Of a DNA stretch of 64,000 nt, positions 1 to 10,421 are shown one piece after another. The stretch is taken from NCBI GenBank assembly GCA_026936335.1, contig JAPMXV010000038.1, forward strand, positions 62,001-126,000, given 5' to 3'. Each line of letters begins with the position of its first letter. Positions within the stretch are counted from its first letter, which is position 1. The DNA is from Mantamonas sphyraenae. Taxonomy: Eukaryota; CRuMs; Mantamonadidae. Under the pieces are notes generated by a model, which was given only the letters and a program-made list of their open reading frames with translations, made no database searches and was not told the DNA's origin. The position numbers were made by a program, and so were the translations under genes.

Positions 1-101
1 TCGACACTAGTCTCCAACGGCTGTCCTCCAGCATCCACGAGTTGGGTGATGTGTTGACGGCGCAGATGGCCGAAGCCATGAGCGAGTGTGCAACGCAGTG
101 A
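1..101 (+). CDS. 3' end of an unidentified gene (partial)
   Basis: One plus-strand frame is open from base 3 and ends with TGA at 99-101. It gives about 32 residues of amphipathic, helix-prone sequence finishing in MSECATQ. The two other plus frames close quickly. The gene would converge on the kinase gene that ends at 168. The piece is too short to assign to a family, and chance openness is possible. Confidence 0.35.
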   Translation, partial: DTSLQRLSSSIHELGDVLTAQMAEAMSECATQ

Positions 102-110
102 AGTGTGATC

Positions 111-130
111 GTGTGTGTGTGTGTGTGTGT
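111..130. repeat. (GT)10 microsatellite
   Basis: Ten uninterrupted GT units lie in the short gap between two convergent 3' ends. GT/CA and CT tracts recur in gaps and introns throughout this window. Confidence 0.9.
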
Positions 131-167
131 GGTATCATGTTCATACAATGTTCAACTTTCCTTTCCA

Positions 168-3100
168 TCACCGATCCATCACCTCTGCCATGATGGAGCT
201 GAGGTGCTCGTCGTGGCCAATGTTGGACGAAATCGATGCAAGATCGTCGCGAATCTGGTGGAACGACGGCCTGTCTGCAGGGTCGCTTGCCCAGCACGCT
301 TGGATCAGGGTGGCAAAGGGTCCGTGTGCATCTGCACCCACCTCGTCCTGGAACGACGGGTGCTTGAGCCACTTCTTCATCAGGTCCACCTCGTCCATGT
401 GTCCCTCGAAAGGCACCTCGCCTGTGCACATCTCGTGCAAGAGCGTGCCAAAGCTGTACACATCGGTGCGCAGATCGTACTCGGACGGGTCGTCGGCCGT
501 CGTTTGCTCGGGGCTCATCCACTGCCAGGCTCGCCTCCTGCTTGCCCACTCGCGGCTGAAATACTTGGTCTGCATCAGGCCATAGTCCGTCAATTTGATG
601 TCACCACGCGACGTCACCAGCACGTTGGCACTCTTCAGGTCACCGTGCATCACCGGCGTGTGGAAGTTGTGCAGCACAACCATGCCCGTAGCCACCTCTT
701 TGGCCACTTCCAGCACCTGCGGCATCGACAGCTTGCGCTTGTGCTCATGCAGCAGCTTGTACAGATCGCATCCATCCACAAGTTCCATCAGCACGCTGAC
801 AGAGCCTTCGTCAACACACAGGCCAGTGAGGCCCACCAGGTTGGGGCTGTGCAGGAAGCTCATGATTTCCAGCTCGCGCACAAAAGCATCCGCCTGCTCC
901 TGGTTCGTAAACTTTTGCAGGTGCAGCTCCTTGATGGCCACCTTGGTGTAGTTGCTTTCGCCCTTGTACACCTTGCCGTACGAGCCCTCGCCAATCACCC
1001 CATCCTTTGTAAACTCGCCGGGCTTGACCACCAGCCAGCCCATGTTCGGCGACACGTTGATGCTGCTGCTGCCACCCTGGCCCTCGCTGCTTCCCTGCGA
1101 CGCACCCACGTTGGGACTGCCAGGTGCCCCCGGCATCGTCGACACGGTGGTTGACGTGGTGCGTGCCGGCGCAGGCGATCCTGATCGAGACGCGCTGCGT
1201 TCCAGCGCCTCGCCAATCAGCGTCGTCGGCGTGTTGCTGTTGGTTGCGCCTCCACGTGCTGCCTCGGCCTTGTACTTGTCCTCCTCCTCCTGGAACGGAT
1301 CGCGGCCACCTGCCTCGGCTGCAGGCGTGCCCGGGCGTGAGCCTCCGGTTTCGCTCATCTCAATGTCGCTCTTGCCATCGTACTCCTCCTTGCGTGCGCT
1401 GATGCTCCACCAGTACAGCATCTTGAGGACGGCAAAGAGCACACCGGCGCCAGAAAACACACACGAGACGACAGTGATGCCAAACGAAAGCGAGGTCGAC
1501 GGGATCAGATTGAGCAGGGCAATCTGCAGTCCAAGCTGCGGCACATCCTCCACAAGGTTGGATCCCAGCTTCCACTTTTCCAACGACTCGTCCAGATCCT
1601 CGTGGGTGTGCACGTCGTACAGGTGGTTCGGCACGGCCTCAATCATGGGCGAGAGCAGCTTGTACGCGTCCAGGTCGATGATGGTGGCCAGAAACAGCGC
1701 CACGTGGCCTCCTGTAGACAACTTGGAGCCCTTGATGAAGTAGCCCAGCGAGGTTTGATACCGTTCGATGAGTTTAAAGTTGCGGAAGGGCTTGACTTGC
1801 ATGATGTAGGGAATCACAAACCAGAAGCGGAACAGGGCAGGCAGACCCACAACCACAGCCGAAATGATGGCCAGCAGCGGGTTGGTGGCCAAGTTGACCG
1901 TAATGGAGAGGATGTCCGAGAGCAAATCGGCAAACGTGAGCACCTGCTTGGCGTAGAACTTCCACTCCATCTTGGCGTCCGGGTTGTTCTTCTTGTCCGC
2001 ACGATGGCGCAGCCACATGGACACAAGGGCAAAGACGACGTACACAAACATGATCACGGCGTACACAATGGGCGCAGCAATGTTGGAGGTTGACGTCACA
2101 CGCACGCTGATCTCACGCGTGAATGTGAGCGGTTTCAAACTCATGAACACGGGGCCCGTGTTGTTCAGCAGAAAGTTGAAGCTGGCGCGTCCAAACGTGC
2201 CCGACTCCAACGGGGTGTACTCGCCCACCGCCTGTTGCTGGCCGCCGCGTAGCTTGGGTTCGCGCGGCAGCGCCTGGAAGCTGCACACGGCAATGCGCTC
2301 GTTGTTCAGATCCCTGCGATCTGGATCCAACTGGCAGCTCTCGATGACGTCGTTCTGGAACACACTCACCACCATGGCTTCAGTCAGGTTGAACTCGATG
2401 CGCATGGTTTCGCCACGGCCAAACTGCAGGCCTCCGGCTCCATCGATGGGCGTGTTCAGGTCCAGCCACACCTCTTGGGACTTGGGCACGTTGGTGATCA
2501 CCAGCTGGCCACCCAGAGGGGCTTGGCCACCCTCTGCTGGCAGCGAGTCCAGGTGGCGCAGGTAGCGACTCTCCAGGGAGTAATCCTTGCGCTTGGTTGC
2601 GTCCGGCTCGTTGTTGATGGCGCGCGCAAACAGGTTGCCCGTGCGGTTCACAGGCACACGTGCGATGGCGTGGTACTGTCCCTGTGCGGAAAAGTCCTTG
2701 GTGGTGCCCTCGGCGCCGTCTTGTGGCTCACGCTCCCACGAGGTGAGAATGGTCATGGGATTGCCATTGGGAGGCACCCAAAAGAACACGGTGGCTGCCG
2801 AGTCGTCCTGCACACGCCATGCCACGTTGGTTTCGTTGACCACCCGCCCGTTGACGTCTTTGCCCGCCTTGATCACTTGCGAGGCCAGCTCCTGCTGGCG
2901 GAAGGGCACACACTGATCAAGGAGCGTGGCGCCCACGGGTTTGGTGTGGCGCGAAGGACACTTGACGGGCGTCACCGTGCCCGGCGCGCACAACTCGTCA
3001 AAGGCGCACGGCAGACACTCGGCCATGCCGGGGTCGGGTTGGTACGTGTCCACGGGACACGGTCCACACTCGGCTGCGTCGGAGCCAGCCGTTGCGTTGA

Positions 3101-6100
3101 GAAACGTTCCAGCGGTGCAGTTTGTGCATTCGGTCAAACCCGTGGAGGCACCGTACGTGCCCACACCACACGACAGACACAGGGTGGCGCCTGTTGCACT
3201 CTGGTACGAGCCGACGGGGCAGGCGTCGCACGAGTCTTCTCCTGCGCTGTCACTCTTGGTGCCAGCGGCGCAGGGCACACACCAACCGGCACTTGTGGCC
3301 TGTGTGCCGTTGCCCGCCGTGCCCTTGGGGCATGCCTGGCAACTGCTCTGTCCGACGACGCCGTTGTACGTGCCCTGTGCACACACCACGCATGCAGCGG
3401 CCTCACTGGTGGCCTTGGTGGCTGTACCATACTTGCCCACAGCACACGGGGTGCACATGGCCATGCCTTGCATGGGTGCGTAGCTGCCTGCGCTGCAATC
3501 GCTGCAGCCGGTGAGCAGATCGGTGGCACCCAACGTCGTGCCCTGTGTGCCCACGGGACACTTGAGACACGAGGTCTGACCCGTCACACTAGCATACTCG
3601 CCACGCGGGCACAGTGTGCACGCCTGTTGGGCACTGGTTTGTGCCGTGCTGTTGCCATACGAACCCGTGGGACACTGGACGCACGCAGTCTGGCCTGCAC
3701 TGCCCTGGTAGGCTCCCTTGGGACAGACGGCACAAGCATTCGACTCGTTGTTGCTGCCTGTCGCCAAGCCATACTTGCCCGGTGCACACAGTGTGCAAGC
3801 GCCGTTTCCGCTTGTGGTGGTGTAGGCACCACGTGCACAGTCCACACAGCCAGTGGCCGCGCTGGTGGTGCCACTCAGAGTGCCATACTTTCCTGCCACG
3901 CAGCCCACACAGGCACTGGCGCCCTCTACGCCCGAGTATGTGCCTGGCGTACACAGGGGACACGCGCTGTCCCGGCTCACGCCCGCCGTGCGGTTTCCGT
4001 AGCGTCCCACGCCGCACAGCAAACACGCGGTGCTGCCCGAGTCGGGCTGGTAGGCGCCTGCGAGACACACGTGGCACTGACCTGCGTCGGTGTTGCCCGT
4101 GGTGTTACCAAACGTGCCTGGTGCGCATGGCGTGCACGCCGTGTTGCCTGTGCCCGACGCATACGTGCCCTTGGGACACACGTGGCACGCCACAGTCTGA
4201 TTGCTTTGGCCCGTGACATTGCCAAATGTGCCTGCTGCGCACGGCGTGCACGACGACGACGCAGGCGACGATGCATACGCGCCTGCAGGGCAGGGTCGGC
4301 ACACGCCGCCCGTCGTGGCACTGCTTGCGTACGTACCCACCGTGCAGTTGGTACAGGTGGTGGCTCCCGTGGCGTTGACGCCACGTCCATCCGCACATGA
4401 CTGGCAGGCCATCGGTTCCGTACTTGCTCCCACAGCCGTGCCAAACTTGCCTACGCCACACAGGGTGCAAGCAGACACGCCACCAACCATGCTGTACGAC
4501 CCTGCTGCACACTGATAGCATGCCGCACTCTCCACGCTCTGTCCTGTGGCATTGCCAAACTTGCCTGCCGAACACAGGGTGCATGTGGCCACGCCAGGTG
4601 TGCCTGCGTACGAGCCTCGTGCACACGGCGTGCACGTGGACGGTGTCGTGGCGCCGTTGCCGCGCACCAGCGCATTGCCAGCGGGACAGGTGGCACACGA
4701 CGTGGCACCTGTGCCCGGGGTATACTCGGCCCCCGAGGTGACACAGGCGTAGCACGCCGCCGCCTGGCTGGTTTGAGCGCTGGCGTTGCCAAACGTGTCG
4801 TAGGGACAGCGCGTGCAGGCCGTGGAGCCGTTGATGGCGTTGTACGTGCCCGGATCGCACACACGGCACGCGGCACTCTCGTTTGCCGCTCCGCTCACGT
4901 TGCCAAACTTGCCCATGGGGCAGAACGCACACGAGGACGCACTCTGGCCCGACGAGAACGACCCGGCGGCGCACGAGAAGCACGCATTGCTCTCTGACGT
5001 CTGTCCGCTGGCGTTCTGGAACGTGCCCGAGGGACACGACGTGCACACGGTGGCGCCTGCGGCCGTGGAATACGAACCGGCGGGACACTCGCTGCACGCG
5101 CTGGTGGCATTCACACCCTCGATCACGTTGCCAAACGAGCCTGCCGCACACAGCAAACACTGGGCCAACCCTGTGGCGTTGGCATAGCTGCCGCGGTCAC
5201 AGGGCAGGCACGCAGTCAATCCCGTGGTGTTGGCAAAGCGGCCCTCAGCGCAGGGTTGGCACGTTGTCGACGCCGCAGAGCCAGAGAACTCACCCACGGG
5301 GCACGCAAAGCAGGCGGTGGCCAACGAAACACCTGCCGTCACGTTGCCTTTTGTGCCTGCGGGGCAGTTGTCACACTGGCCGAGTCCCGATTGCGTGTTG
5401 TACGTGCCCGGCAAACACGAGGCACAGCCAGTGGCGCCGATTGCGCCTGCGTACTTGCCCGGGTCGCACAGGAGACATGCGCTGCGTCCCGCGCTGTCGC
5501 CAAACGATCCGACGTCGCAAAAGAAACACGCATCATTCTCATTCGTGCGTGCGGTCTGGTTGCCGAATTTGCCCGCGGCACAGCCTGTGCAATCCGACGC
5601 CGACGTGCCGCCCGTGCTGCTGCGGTACGTGCCCTTGGCACACGACAGACAGGAGCTCAGGCCTGTGGTGTCGCCGTATGTGCCCGGGTTGCACGCGGAG
5701 CACACCGCACTCGACGTCGCTCCCGTTGCTGTGGAAAAGGAGCCGAGTCCACAGCCTGTGCACGCACTGCGCCCTGTGTTGCCGTTGTACGTGCCTGCGA
5801 CACAGTCGACACACGACGTCGACCCGGCCACTGCCGTAAACTTGCCTGCAGCACACGCGGGACACGACAACGCGTCTGCCTCTGTTCCTGCTGTGCCTGC
5901 AGCACACAGCGTGCACAGGTGGCCGTAGCTGCCACGAGGGCACGTGCTGTTCGTCGACGTGAAAAACCAGTCCTGGTCGCCGGCAGAGGTCTGGTCGTCC
6001 AGAGCACCCGCCGTCATGCCGGCAAGTGCCAAGCGCACGCCGCTGCTGCCCACACGCACGCCAAAGGCACGATCTTCAGACGGTGTGCCGTATTGCTTGG

Positions 6101-7295
6101 CCCACATCAAGGTTCCGTTGTTTGCATGCACACGCATGAGCGCCACGTCCAGGTTGCCTGCGTTGGTGTTGCCCGCGCCTGGCAGCACTCCTTGCGTGGC
6201 ACCCACGACAAATACACCCACGTCCGACAACGTGGTTATGTCCACGTCCACACCGTACGCATAATCCACGCCGCTGGTGCCAAATTGAGCCACAGGGGTT
6301 TGCAAAACTCCAGCGACAGTCGACACACGCGCAACAAACATGTCAAACGAACCCGACGACGACTGGCCTGCCATTGTGCCCAGAGTGTGGCCCACAACGT
6401 ATGCAACGTTGCTGTTGCTGTCCACTGCCACTGCGTGTGCGTAGTCCACCGAGTTGGTACCAATCATTGTCACCCACTGCCTGTTCCCCGAGTTGTCGTA
6501 TCGGGCCACGTAACCAGACAGACTGCCTGGGTTTGTTGTGGTGGTTGGCAGATTGCCTGTGCTGGTGCCCGTCACGTAGATTTCGGTGGTGCCTACGCAG
6601 GCCACCCCGTATGCGGTGTCGTCTGCACTCGAACCCAGCAGTCGTGTCCACACCACCACTCCTGCCGTGTCGTACTTGATGATAAACGCGTCAAAGGCGC
6701 CGTTGGACGTATGTCCACCCAGGTTGCCCCAGACTTGTCCCACCACGATCATGGCGCCGTTGGTTTGGAAGGCGGCGCCCGTGGCCTGGTCGTTTGCACT
6801 CCCACCAATCAGTCGGCTCCACTGTGTGCTTCCATCTGCGTTGAAAAGCACTGCAAATCCATCCTTGAGTCCCTGATTCGTTGTGCCCGTCAGCGAGCCT
6901 TTGGTCCAGCCCACCACCAGCGCCTGACCAGCCCCGTTGACATCAACTCCCAACGCCACATCGTCAGCACTTGTGCCAAACTGACGCGTCCACAGCAAGG
7001 TGCCCACGGCGTCGTGCTTCATCACCACCGCATCCAGTCCTCCCAATGCCGTTTCGCCGTTCAGCGACCCCTCTGTGTATCCCACGGTATAGATGGAGCC
7101 ATCATTGGCCAATGCCACTCCCTGGGCCACATCCGCCTGACTCGATCCGACCTGCCGCGTGAAACCACGCTGCAGCGCCGGCAACTGCGCCTGAGCCATC
7201 GTGCTCACAAGCGCCAAAATCACAATCACAAAAATCACCACACGGCCCCGTTTATGCTGTGCCGCACCCTCTGTGTCAGTTTTCTCTCGCTTCAT
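168..7295 (-). CDS. SBBP / Cys-rich repeat / multi-TM receptor with C-terminal TKL-like kinase
   Basis: This is a single uninterrupted frame of 2375 codons. The chosen ATG (7293-7295) precedes a basic stretch and a hydrophobic signal segment (VVIFVIVILALVSTMA). Residues about 40-450 hold roughly seven SBBP-type beta-propeller repeats (pattern QFGTSADDVALGV...). Residues about 450-1440 hold some fifty CxxC units of the GCC2/GCC3 type (C..C..GTY/GKF). An extracellular spacer follows, then four to five membrane helices at about 1740-1960 that include the motif VEDVPQLGLQIALL. A low-complexity linker leads to a protein kinase domain at about 2095-2370. The kinase has the glycine loop GEGSYG, VAIK lysine, HGDLKSAN catalytic loop, DYG in place of DFG, and SPE in place of APE. 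It is inferred to be a plasma-membrane receptor that signals through a tyrosine-kinase-like (TKL) domain. The ligand is unknown. Confidence 0.93.
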   Translation of the reverse strand: MKREKTDTEGAAQHKRGRVVIFVIVILALVSTMAQAQLPALQRGFTRQVGSSQADVAQGVALANDGSIYTVGYTEGSLNGETALGGLDAVVMKHDAVGTLLWTRQFGTSADDVALGVDVNGAGQALVVGWTKGSLTGTTNQGLKDGFAVLFNADGSTQWSRLIGGSANDQATGAAFQTNGAMIVVGQVWGNLGGHTSNGAFDAFIIKYDTAGVVVWTRLLGSSADDTAYGVACVGTTEIYVTGTSTGNLPTTTTNPGSLSGYVARYDNSGNRQWVTMIGTNSVDYAHAVAVDSNSNVAYVVGHTLGTMAGQSSSGSFDMFVARVSTVAGVLQTPVAQFGTSGVDYAYGVDVDITTLSDVGVFVVGATQGVLPGAGNTNAGNLDVALMRVHANNGTLMWAKQYGTPSEDRAFGVRVGSSGVRLALAGMTAGALDDQTSAGDQDWFFTSTNSTCPRGSYGHLCTLCAAGTAGTEADALSCPACAAGKFTAVAGSTSCVDCVAGTYNGNTGRSACTGCGLGSFSTATGATSSAVCSACNPGTYGDTTGLSSCLSCAKGTYRSSTGGTSASDCTGCAAGKFGNQTARTNENDACFFCDVGSFGDSAGRSACLLCDPGKYAGAIGATGCASCLPGTYNTQSGLGQCDNCPAGTKGNVTAGVSLATACFACPVGEFSGSAASTTCQPCAEGRFANTTGLTACLPCDRGSYANATGLAQCLLCAAGSFGNVIEGVNATSACSECPAGSYSTAAGATVCTSCPSGTFQNASGQTSESNACFSCAAGSFSSGQSASSCAFCPMGKFGNVSGAANESAACRVCDPGTYNAINGSTACTRCPYDTFGNASAQTSQAAACYACVTSGAEYTPGTGATSCATCPAGNALVRGNGATTPSTCTPCARGSYAGTPGVATCTLCSAGKFGNATGQSVESAACYQCAAGSYSMVGGVSACTLCGVGKFGTAVGASTEPMACQSCADGRGVNATGATTCTNCTVGTYASSATTGGVCRPCPAGAYASSPASSSCTPCAAGTFGNVTGQSNQTVACHVCPKGTYASGTGNTACTPCAPGTFGNTTGNTDAGQCHVCLAGAYQPDSGSTACLLCGVGRYGNRTAGVSRDSACPLCTPGTYSGVEGASACVGCVAGKYGTLSGTTSAATGCVDCARGAYTTTSGNGACTLCAPGKYGLATGSNNESNACAVCPKGAYQGSAGQTACVQCPTGSYGNSTAQTSAQQACTLCPRGEYASVTGQTSCLKCPVGTQGTTLGATDLLTGCSDCSAGSYAPMQGMAMCTPCAVGKYGTATKATSEAAACVVCAQGTYNGVVGQSSCQACPKGTAGNGTQATSAGWCVPCAAGTKSDSAGEDSCDACPVGSYQSATGATLCLSCGVGTYGASTGLTECTNCTAGTFLNATAGSDAAECGPCPVDTYQPDPGMAECLPCAFDELCAPGTVTPVKCPSRHTKPVGATLLDQCVPFRQQELASQVIKAGKDVNGRVVNETNVAWRVQDDSAATVFFWVPPNGNPMTILTSWEREPQDGAEGTTKDFSAQGQYHAIARVPVNRTGNLFARAINNEPDATKRKDYSLESRYLRHLDSLPAEGGQAPLGGQLVITNVPKSQEVWLDLNTPIDGAGGLQFGRGETMRIEFNLTEAMVVSVFQNDVIESCQLDPDRRDLNNERIAVCSFQALPREPKLRGGQQQAVGEYTPLESGTFGRASFNFLLNNTGPVFMSLKPLTFTREISVRVTSTSNIAAPIVYAVIMFVYVVFALVSMWLRHRADKKNNPDAKMEWKFYAKQVLTFADLLSDILSITVNLATNPLLAIISAVVVGLPALFRFWFVIPYIMQVKPFRNFKLIERYQTSLGYFIKGSKLSTGGHVALFLATIIDLDAYKLLSPMIEAVPNHLYDVHTHEDLDESLEKWKLGSNLVEDVPQLGLQIALLNLIPSTSLSFGITVVSCVFSGAGVLFAVLKMLYWWSISARKEEYDGKSDIEMSETGGSRPGTPAAEAGGRDPFQEEEDKYKAEAARGGATNSNTPTTLIGEALERSASRSGSPAPARTTSTTVSTMPGAPGSPNVGASQGSSEGQGGSSSINVSPNMGWLVVKPGEFTKDGVIGEGSYGKVYKGESNYTKVAIKELHLQKFTNQEQADAFVRELEIMSFLHSPNLVGLTGLCVDEGSVSVLMELVDGCDLYKLLHEHKRKLSMPQVLEVAKEVATGMVVLHNFHTPVMHGDLKSANVLVTSRGDIKLTDYGLMQTKYFSREWASRRRAWQWMSPEQTTADDPSEYDLRTDVYSFGTLLHEMCTGEVPFEGHMDEVDLMKKWLKHPSFQDEVGADAHGPFATLIQACWASDPADRPSFHQIRDDLASISSNIGHDEHLSSIMAEVMDR

Positions 7296-7846
7296 GGGAA
7301 TCGAATACGTGTGTTGCACACTTGCACACACCCACAAGGAAACGACACCTCAGCGGGCCCCGCCAGGGTTGGTATGGAGTTCTCGGACCTAGGCGGTTTC
7401 GCAAACGCGTGACGGCCCGATCCAGCAAACCCAGGCACGGAACACACACTGCACGTCTTCCGGCGGGTTTGCCATTGGCTGTGTGTTGTGTACATGGGGT
7501 GTTCCATGAGGCGTGTGTTCTTCCCAGTCACACTCGGAGAGTGTTTTTGGTGGATAGGAACCGCCTGGACACACGACATATTTCAAGCACACAACGCGCA
7601 TTCCGTGTTTCGCACTCCTGGGAACGGAATGCCATCATTGACCACCATTCACACATCACAGCCAGACCAAACGGGAGCCAACACGGCGTCGCCCATTCCC
7701 CCATGCATCCCACAGGCCACACACATCGGACACTGACCATTTTCGACTGAGAGCCCGGTGACGTTTTTCGCTGACCCTGCTGCGCGCGAAACGTCGCAAC
7801 GCAAACCCAATCGAGGACACCTGGTCACTCCTACCCTGAGCAAAAC
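7296..7846. promoter_or_regulatory. Divergent intergenic region, receptor-kinase / reelin-like gene
   Basis: This gap of about 550 bp separates two divergent start codons. It contains a GCCATTGGCT element (an inverted CCAAT core, near 7470), but I see no convincing TATA box or RNA gene. A shared regulatory role is inferred from position only. Confidence 0.4.
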
Positions 7847-10373
7847 ATGGTGCAAGGGACTTCTCTCAAGACAGTGTTGTGTGCGTGCGTGCTTGTGTGG
7901 AGTCTGGCCTGCTCTGGAGGCTTTGTGCAGGCGCAACAGCACCTTTTTGTGTGTAACACAGACGGCACCATGACCTACCTGAACGGGTCCATGAGCACGG
8001 CGTTTGACGTGTACCAGTCGCTGTTGTTCAACGTCACCGCAAACAATGCACAGGTGAACGGATGTGACCTGCGCAACGCGCTCGTGCTGGGCTCGCAGAT
8101 GCTCATGCCGACCAGCGACGCAAACTACTTTGCCCGCCTGCAATCGGGCTCGGTCCTCCCGCTGGCCAAGCATGTCGGCGACTACGTCAAAATCAGTGAC
8201 ACGCAGGCGTACGTGTACCGCCAGGACGCTCCGCCCTACCTGTCGCTCGTGAGCACGTTTGGTTCCGTGAAGAGCGACGGAAACATCAAACGCGGCATCA
8301 CCAGCGCCGTGTGGGACGCCTCGACAGGGCGCCTCTATTTCACCATGGTTGGCAACGCCACAGTGAACACCGGTCTGTACTATGTTCACCGTGACACCTG
8401 GCAGACTGCGGAGCCCGTGCGCCTGGGCCCTGTGGACATTGAGCTGCGTCCGGGCTGTGTCCTCAACGGCAAGCTGTACGGCATCGGCAGCAGCGCCTTT
8501 ACAGGGCTGGGCTACATCATTTCCTACGACAAGATGACCGGCGTACGCTCCCAAGGTCCGGATGTGTTGACTGCCACGGCAAGTCCGGCCTTTCTGGCTC
8601 CCAACCACCTGGCTGTCCTTTACTCCAGCGACGGAGGCGTCACCCTGCGTGGTCTGCGCTTCTATGGCCTCGATGGCACCCTTCAGAACGATGTGGTGTT
8701 GCCGTCAGGTGTCAACCCGCGCGAGATCCTGCTGTCGGAAACAAACCCGCAGTCGTGGTTTGTGGCCACCCCAACCCCCACCCCCGCACCATCTCCTACC
8801 CCGACCCCGTCCCCGACTCCCACCCCCCAGGGCCTCGCCACGGAAAACTTTGACGACTCGACCCTCGTTCCGTGGCTTAAGTTCGCTTTCGGCACGCGAG
8901 GAAACGAATGCAGCACGCGCTCGGGCAGCGCCGCCTGGGTGTTCACCGGTAACAACCGCTACCTGCAAACGGATGTCATCAGCCCCGGCACATCGACATT
9001 GAGCTTTTGGGTGCGTGCAGGCAGCAGCCTTTTGCCAAACTGCGAAACTCCAGATGCGAACGAGAATCTGAATGTGTACTTCTTGTCATCGTCCGATAAT
9101 GGCGTCATCAGCCAGCATTTCATCACACCCAACATGTCAGGCAACATGTTGGACTTTGTGCAGGAGAACCTGACCGTCACGACATCGCAGTCGGGCTACT
9201 TCCGCATTATTCAGATCTCAAACTCTGGTTCCACCTTTGATGAATGGGCCGTGGATGATATGCAACTCATCACCACAGGCTCGGTGGGTCCCACTCCAAC
9301 GCCCACGCCGGTTGCTCAGCACCCCGAAGATTTTGGAAACTCGGCCTATGTGGCATGGGTTGACCGTTCCCGATGGGGAGGAGCAAGCTTCGACGCCTTA
9401 TGCGGCGCCAGGAGTGTCACGAATGCCATGCGCTTCCGCAATACGGACAATTCGCCGCGCTATGTGCAGACTCACATCATTGGCCCAGGTCTGCATACCC
9501 TGGAGGTGTGGGTCAAGGCGGGTGGCTCAGGCACAAATTGCGAAACGCCCGAAACTGGAGAAACCCTGGACGTTGGCTGGTTCTCTTCGGGAGGCACGCT
9601 GAGGAACATTGTGCAGACGGAGCCATCGGTGGCCAAAAACCTTTCTGCGACGTGTACTGACGATCTCTTCGAACGAAGATGGCTTCTTCCGCGTCTACCA
9701 GTCCAAGTCGACGTGTACCACGTCCGTTTGCGATGTGTGGGTCATCGATGACATGGTGTTGACCACCAACGGCGTGATTACGTCGTCCAGCGGCCCGGCT
9801 ATGACGACGGGAAGCAGCAGCAGCTCGTCCACTCCGTCGGAGCTTAGCACCATGGGCACAAAGATGCTCAACAACGCAAAGAGCTGGAACAGGCTGGACT
9901 CTGTGGTCATGCTCATCGAATCCACAAGTGGCACAGTGACGGTGACCGGTGGTGAGAAACTGAGCATCTCTGGCGGCCGGTACTACAAGCTGGACTATCT
10001 CGAGAAGGACATGAACATCACAGTGACGAGCGGACGCAGCAAGATCCTCACAGTATTCCTGAACGCAACCCAGTCTTCCGCCAAGGGCTATTCGTACTAC
10101 TACTACTCGTCGTCCTCGAGCAAGGAAGTATGCACAACTGGGTCGTCGAGCACAAGCCGAGAGATCTGGCGCATCAGGAACTATAGCACCTACTATGGCA
10201 GTTCATTCAACCGAAGGTTGTACACGAGCGGCTGCCGAAGGCTGTATCAGTGGACGTCGGGAAACTACAAACTCAGTGTGCTGGCCGTGTACAACGCCGC
10301 GAGTACACTCGCCCCAGCCATGGCGGTGTTGTTTGCTGTGGTGTTGGCGGTGATGGGAGTGATGATGGTGTGA
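7847..10373 (+). CDS. Secreted, probably GPI-anchored protein with two reelin-like modules (paralogue A)
   Basis: An N-terminal signal peptide (hydrophobic to about residue 30) leads into a Cys-containing beta-rich domain of about 290 residues. A Pro/Thr linker (PTPTPAPSPTPTPSPTPTP) follows, then two tandem modules of about 150 residues. The modules have the pattern E-x-F-(x)n-W, G-x-x-x-C, C-(E/x)-(T/R)-P-(D/E), SGYF and a final D-(E/x)-W-A-(V/I)-D-(D/N), which resembles the reelin subrepeat. The C-terminus is Tyr/Ser-rich and ends in a bare hydrophobic tail (AVLFAVVLAVMGVMMV), typical of a GPI-attachment signal. The reading frame shifts by +1 near 9640-9660 inside the second module; conserved sequence continues in the new frame (NEDGFFRV...). 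This is either an assembly error or a damaged gene. It is a tandem paralogue of the next gene, 48 bp away. Function is unknown; a cell-surface adhesion role is plausible. Confidence 0.75.
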
Positions 10374-10421
10374 GCGCAGATCGAGACAACAAAGACTTTG
10401 TGCCAAAACCTGTCCGGGTCC

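Noticed and set aside
2475-4400. Long open frames on the strand opposite the receptor-kinase Cys array (also near 18507-20885 and 28466-29536)
   Set aside because: They are antisense shadows produced by high GC and biased codon use. They show no domain, no coherent start and extreme Arg/His/Cys composition.
2980-5950. Regularly spaced short repeats that could suggest a CRISPR array or satellite DNA
   Set aside because: The period comes from codons of the Cys-rich protein repeats. Spacing and sequence vary, the frame is open throughout, and the DNA is eukaryotic.
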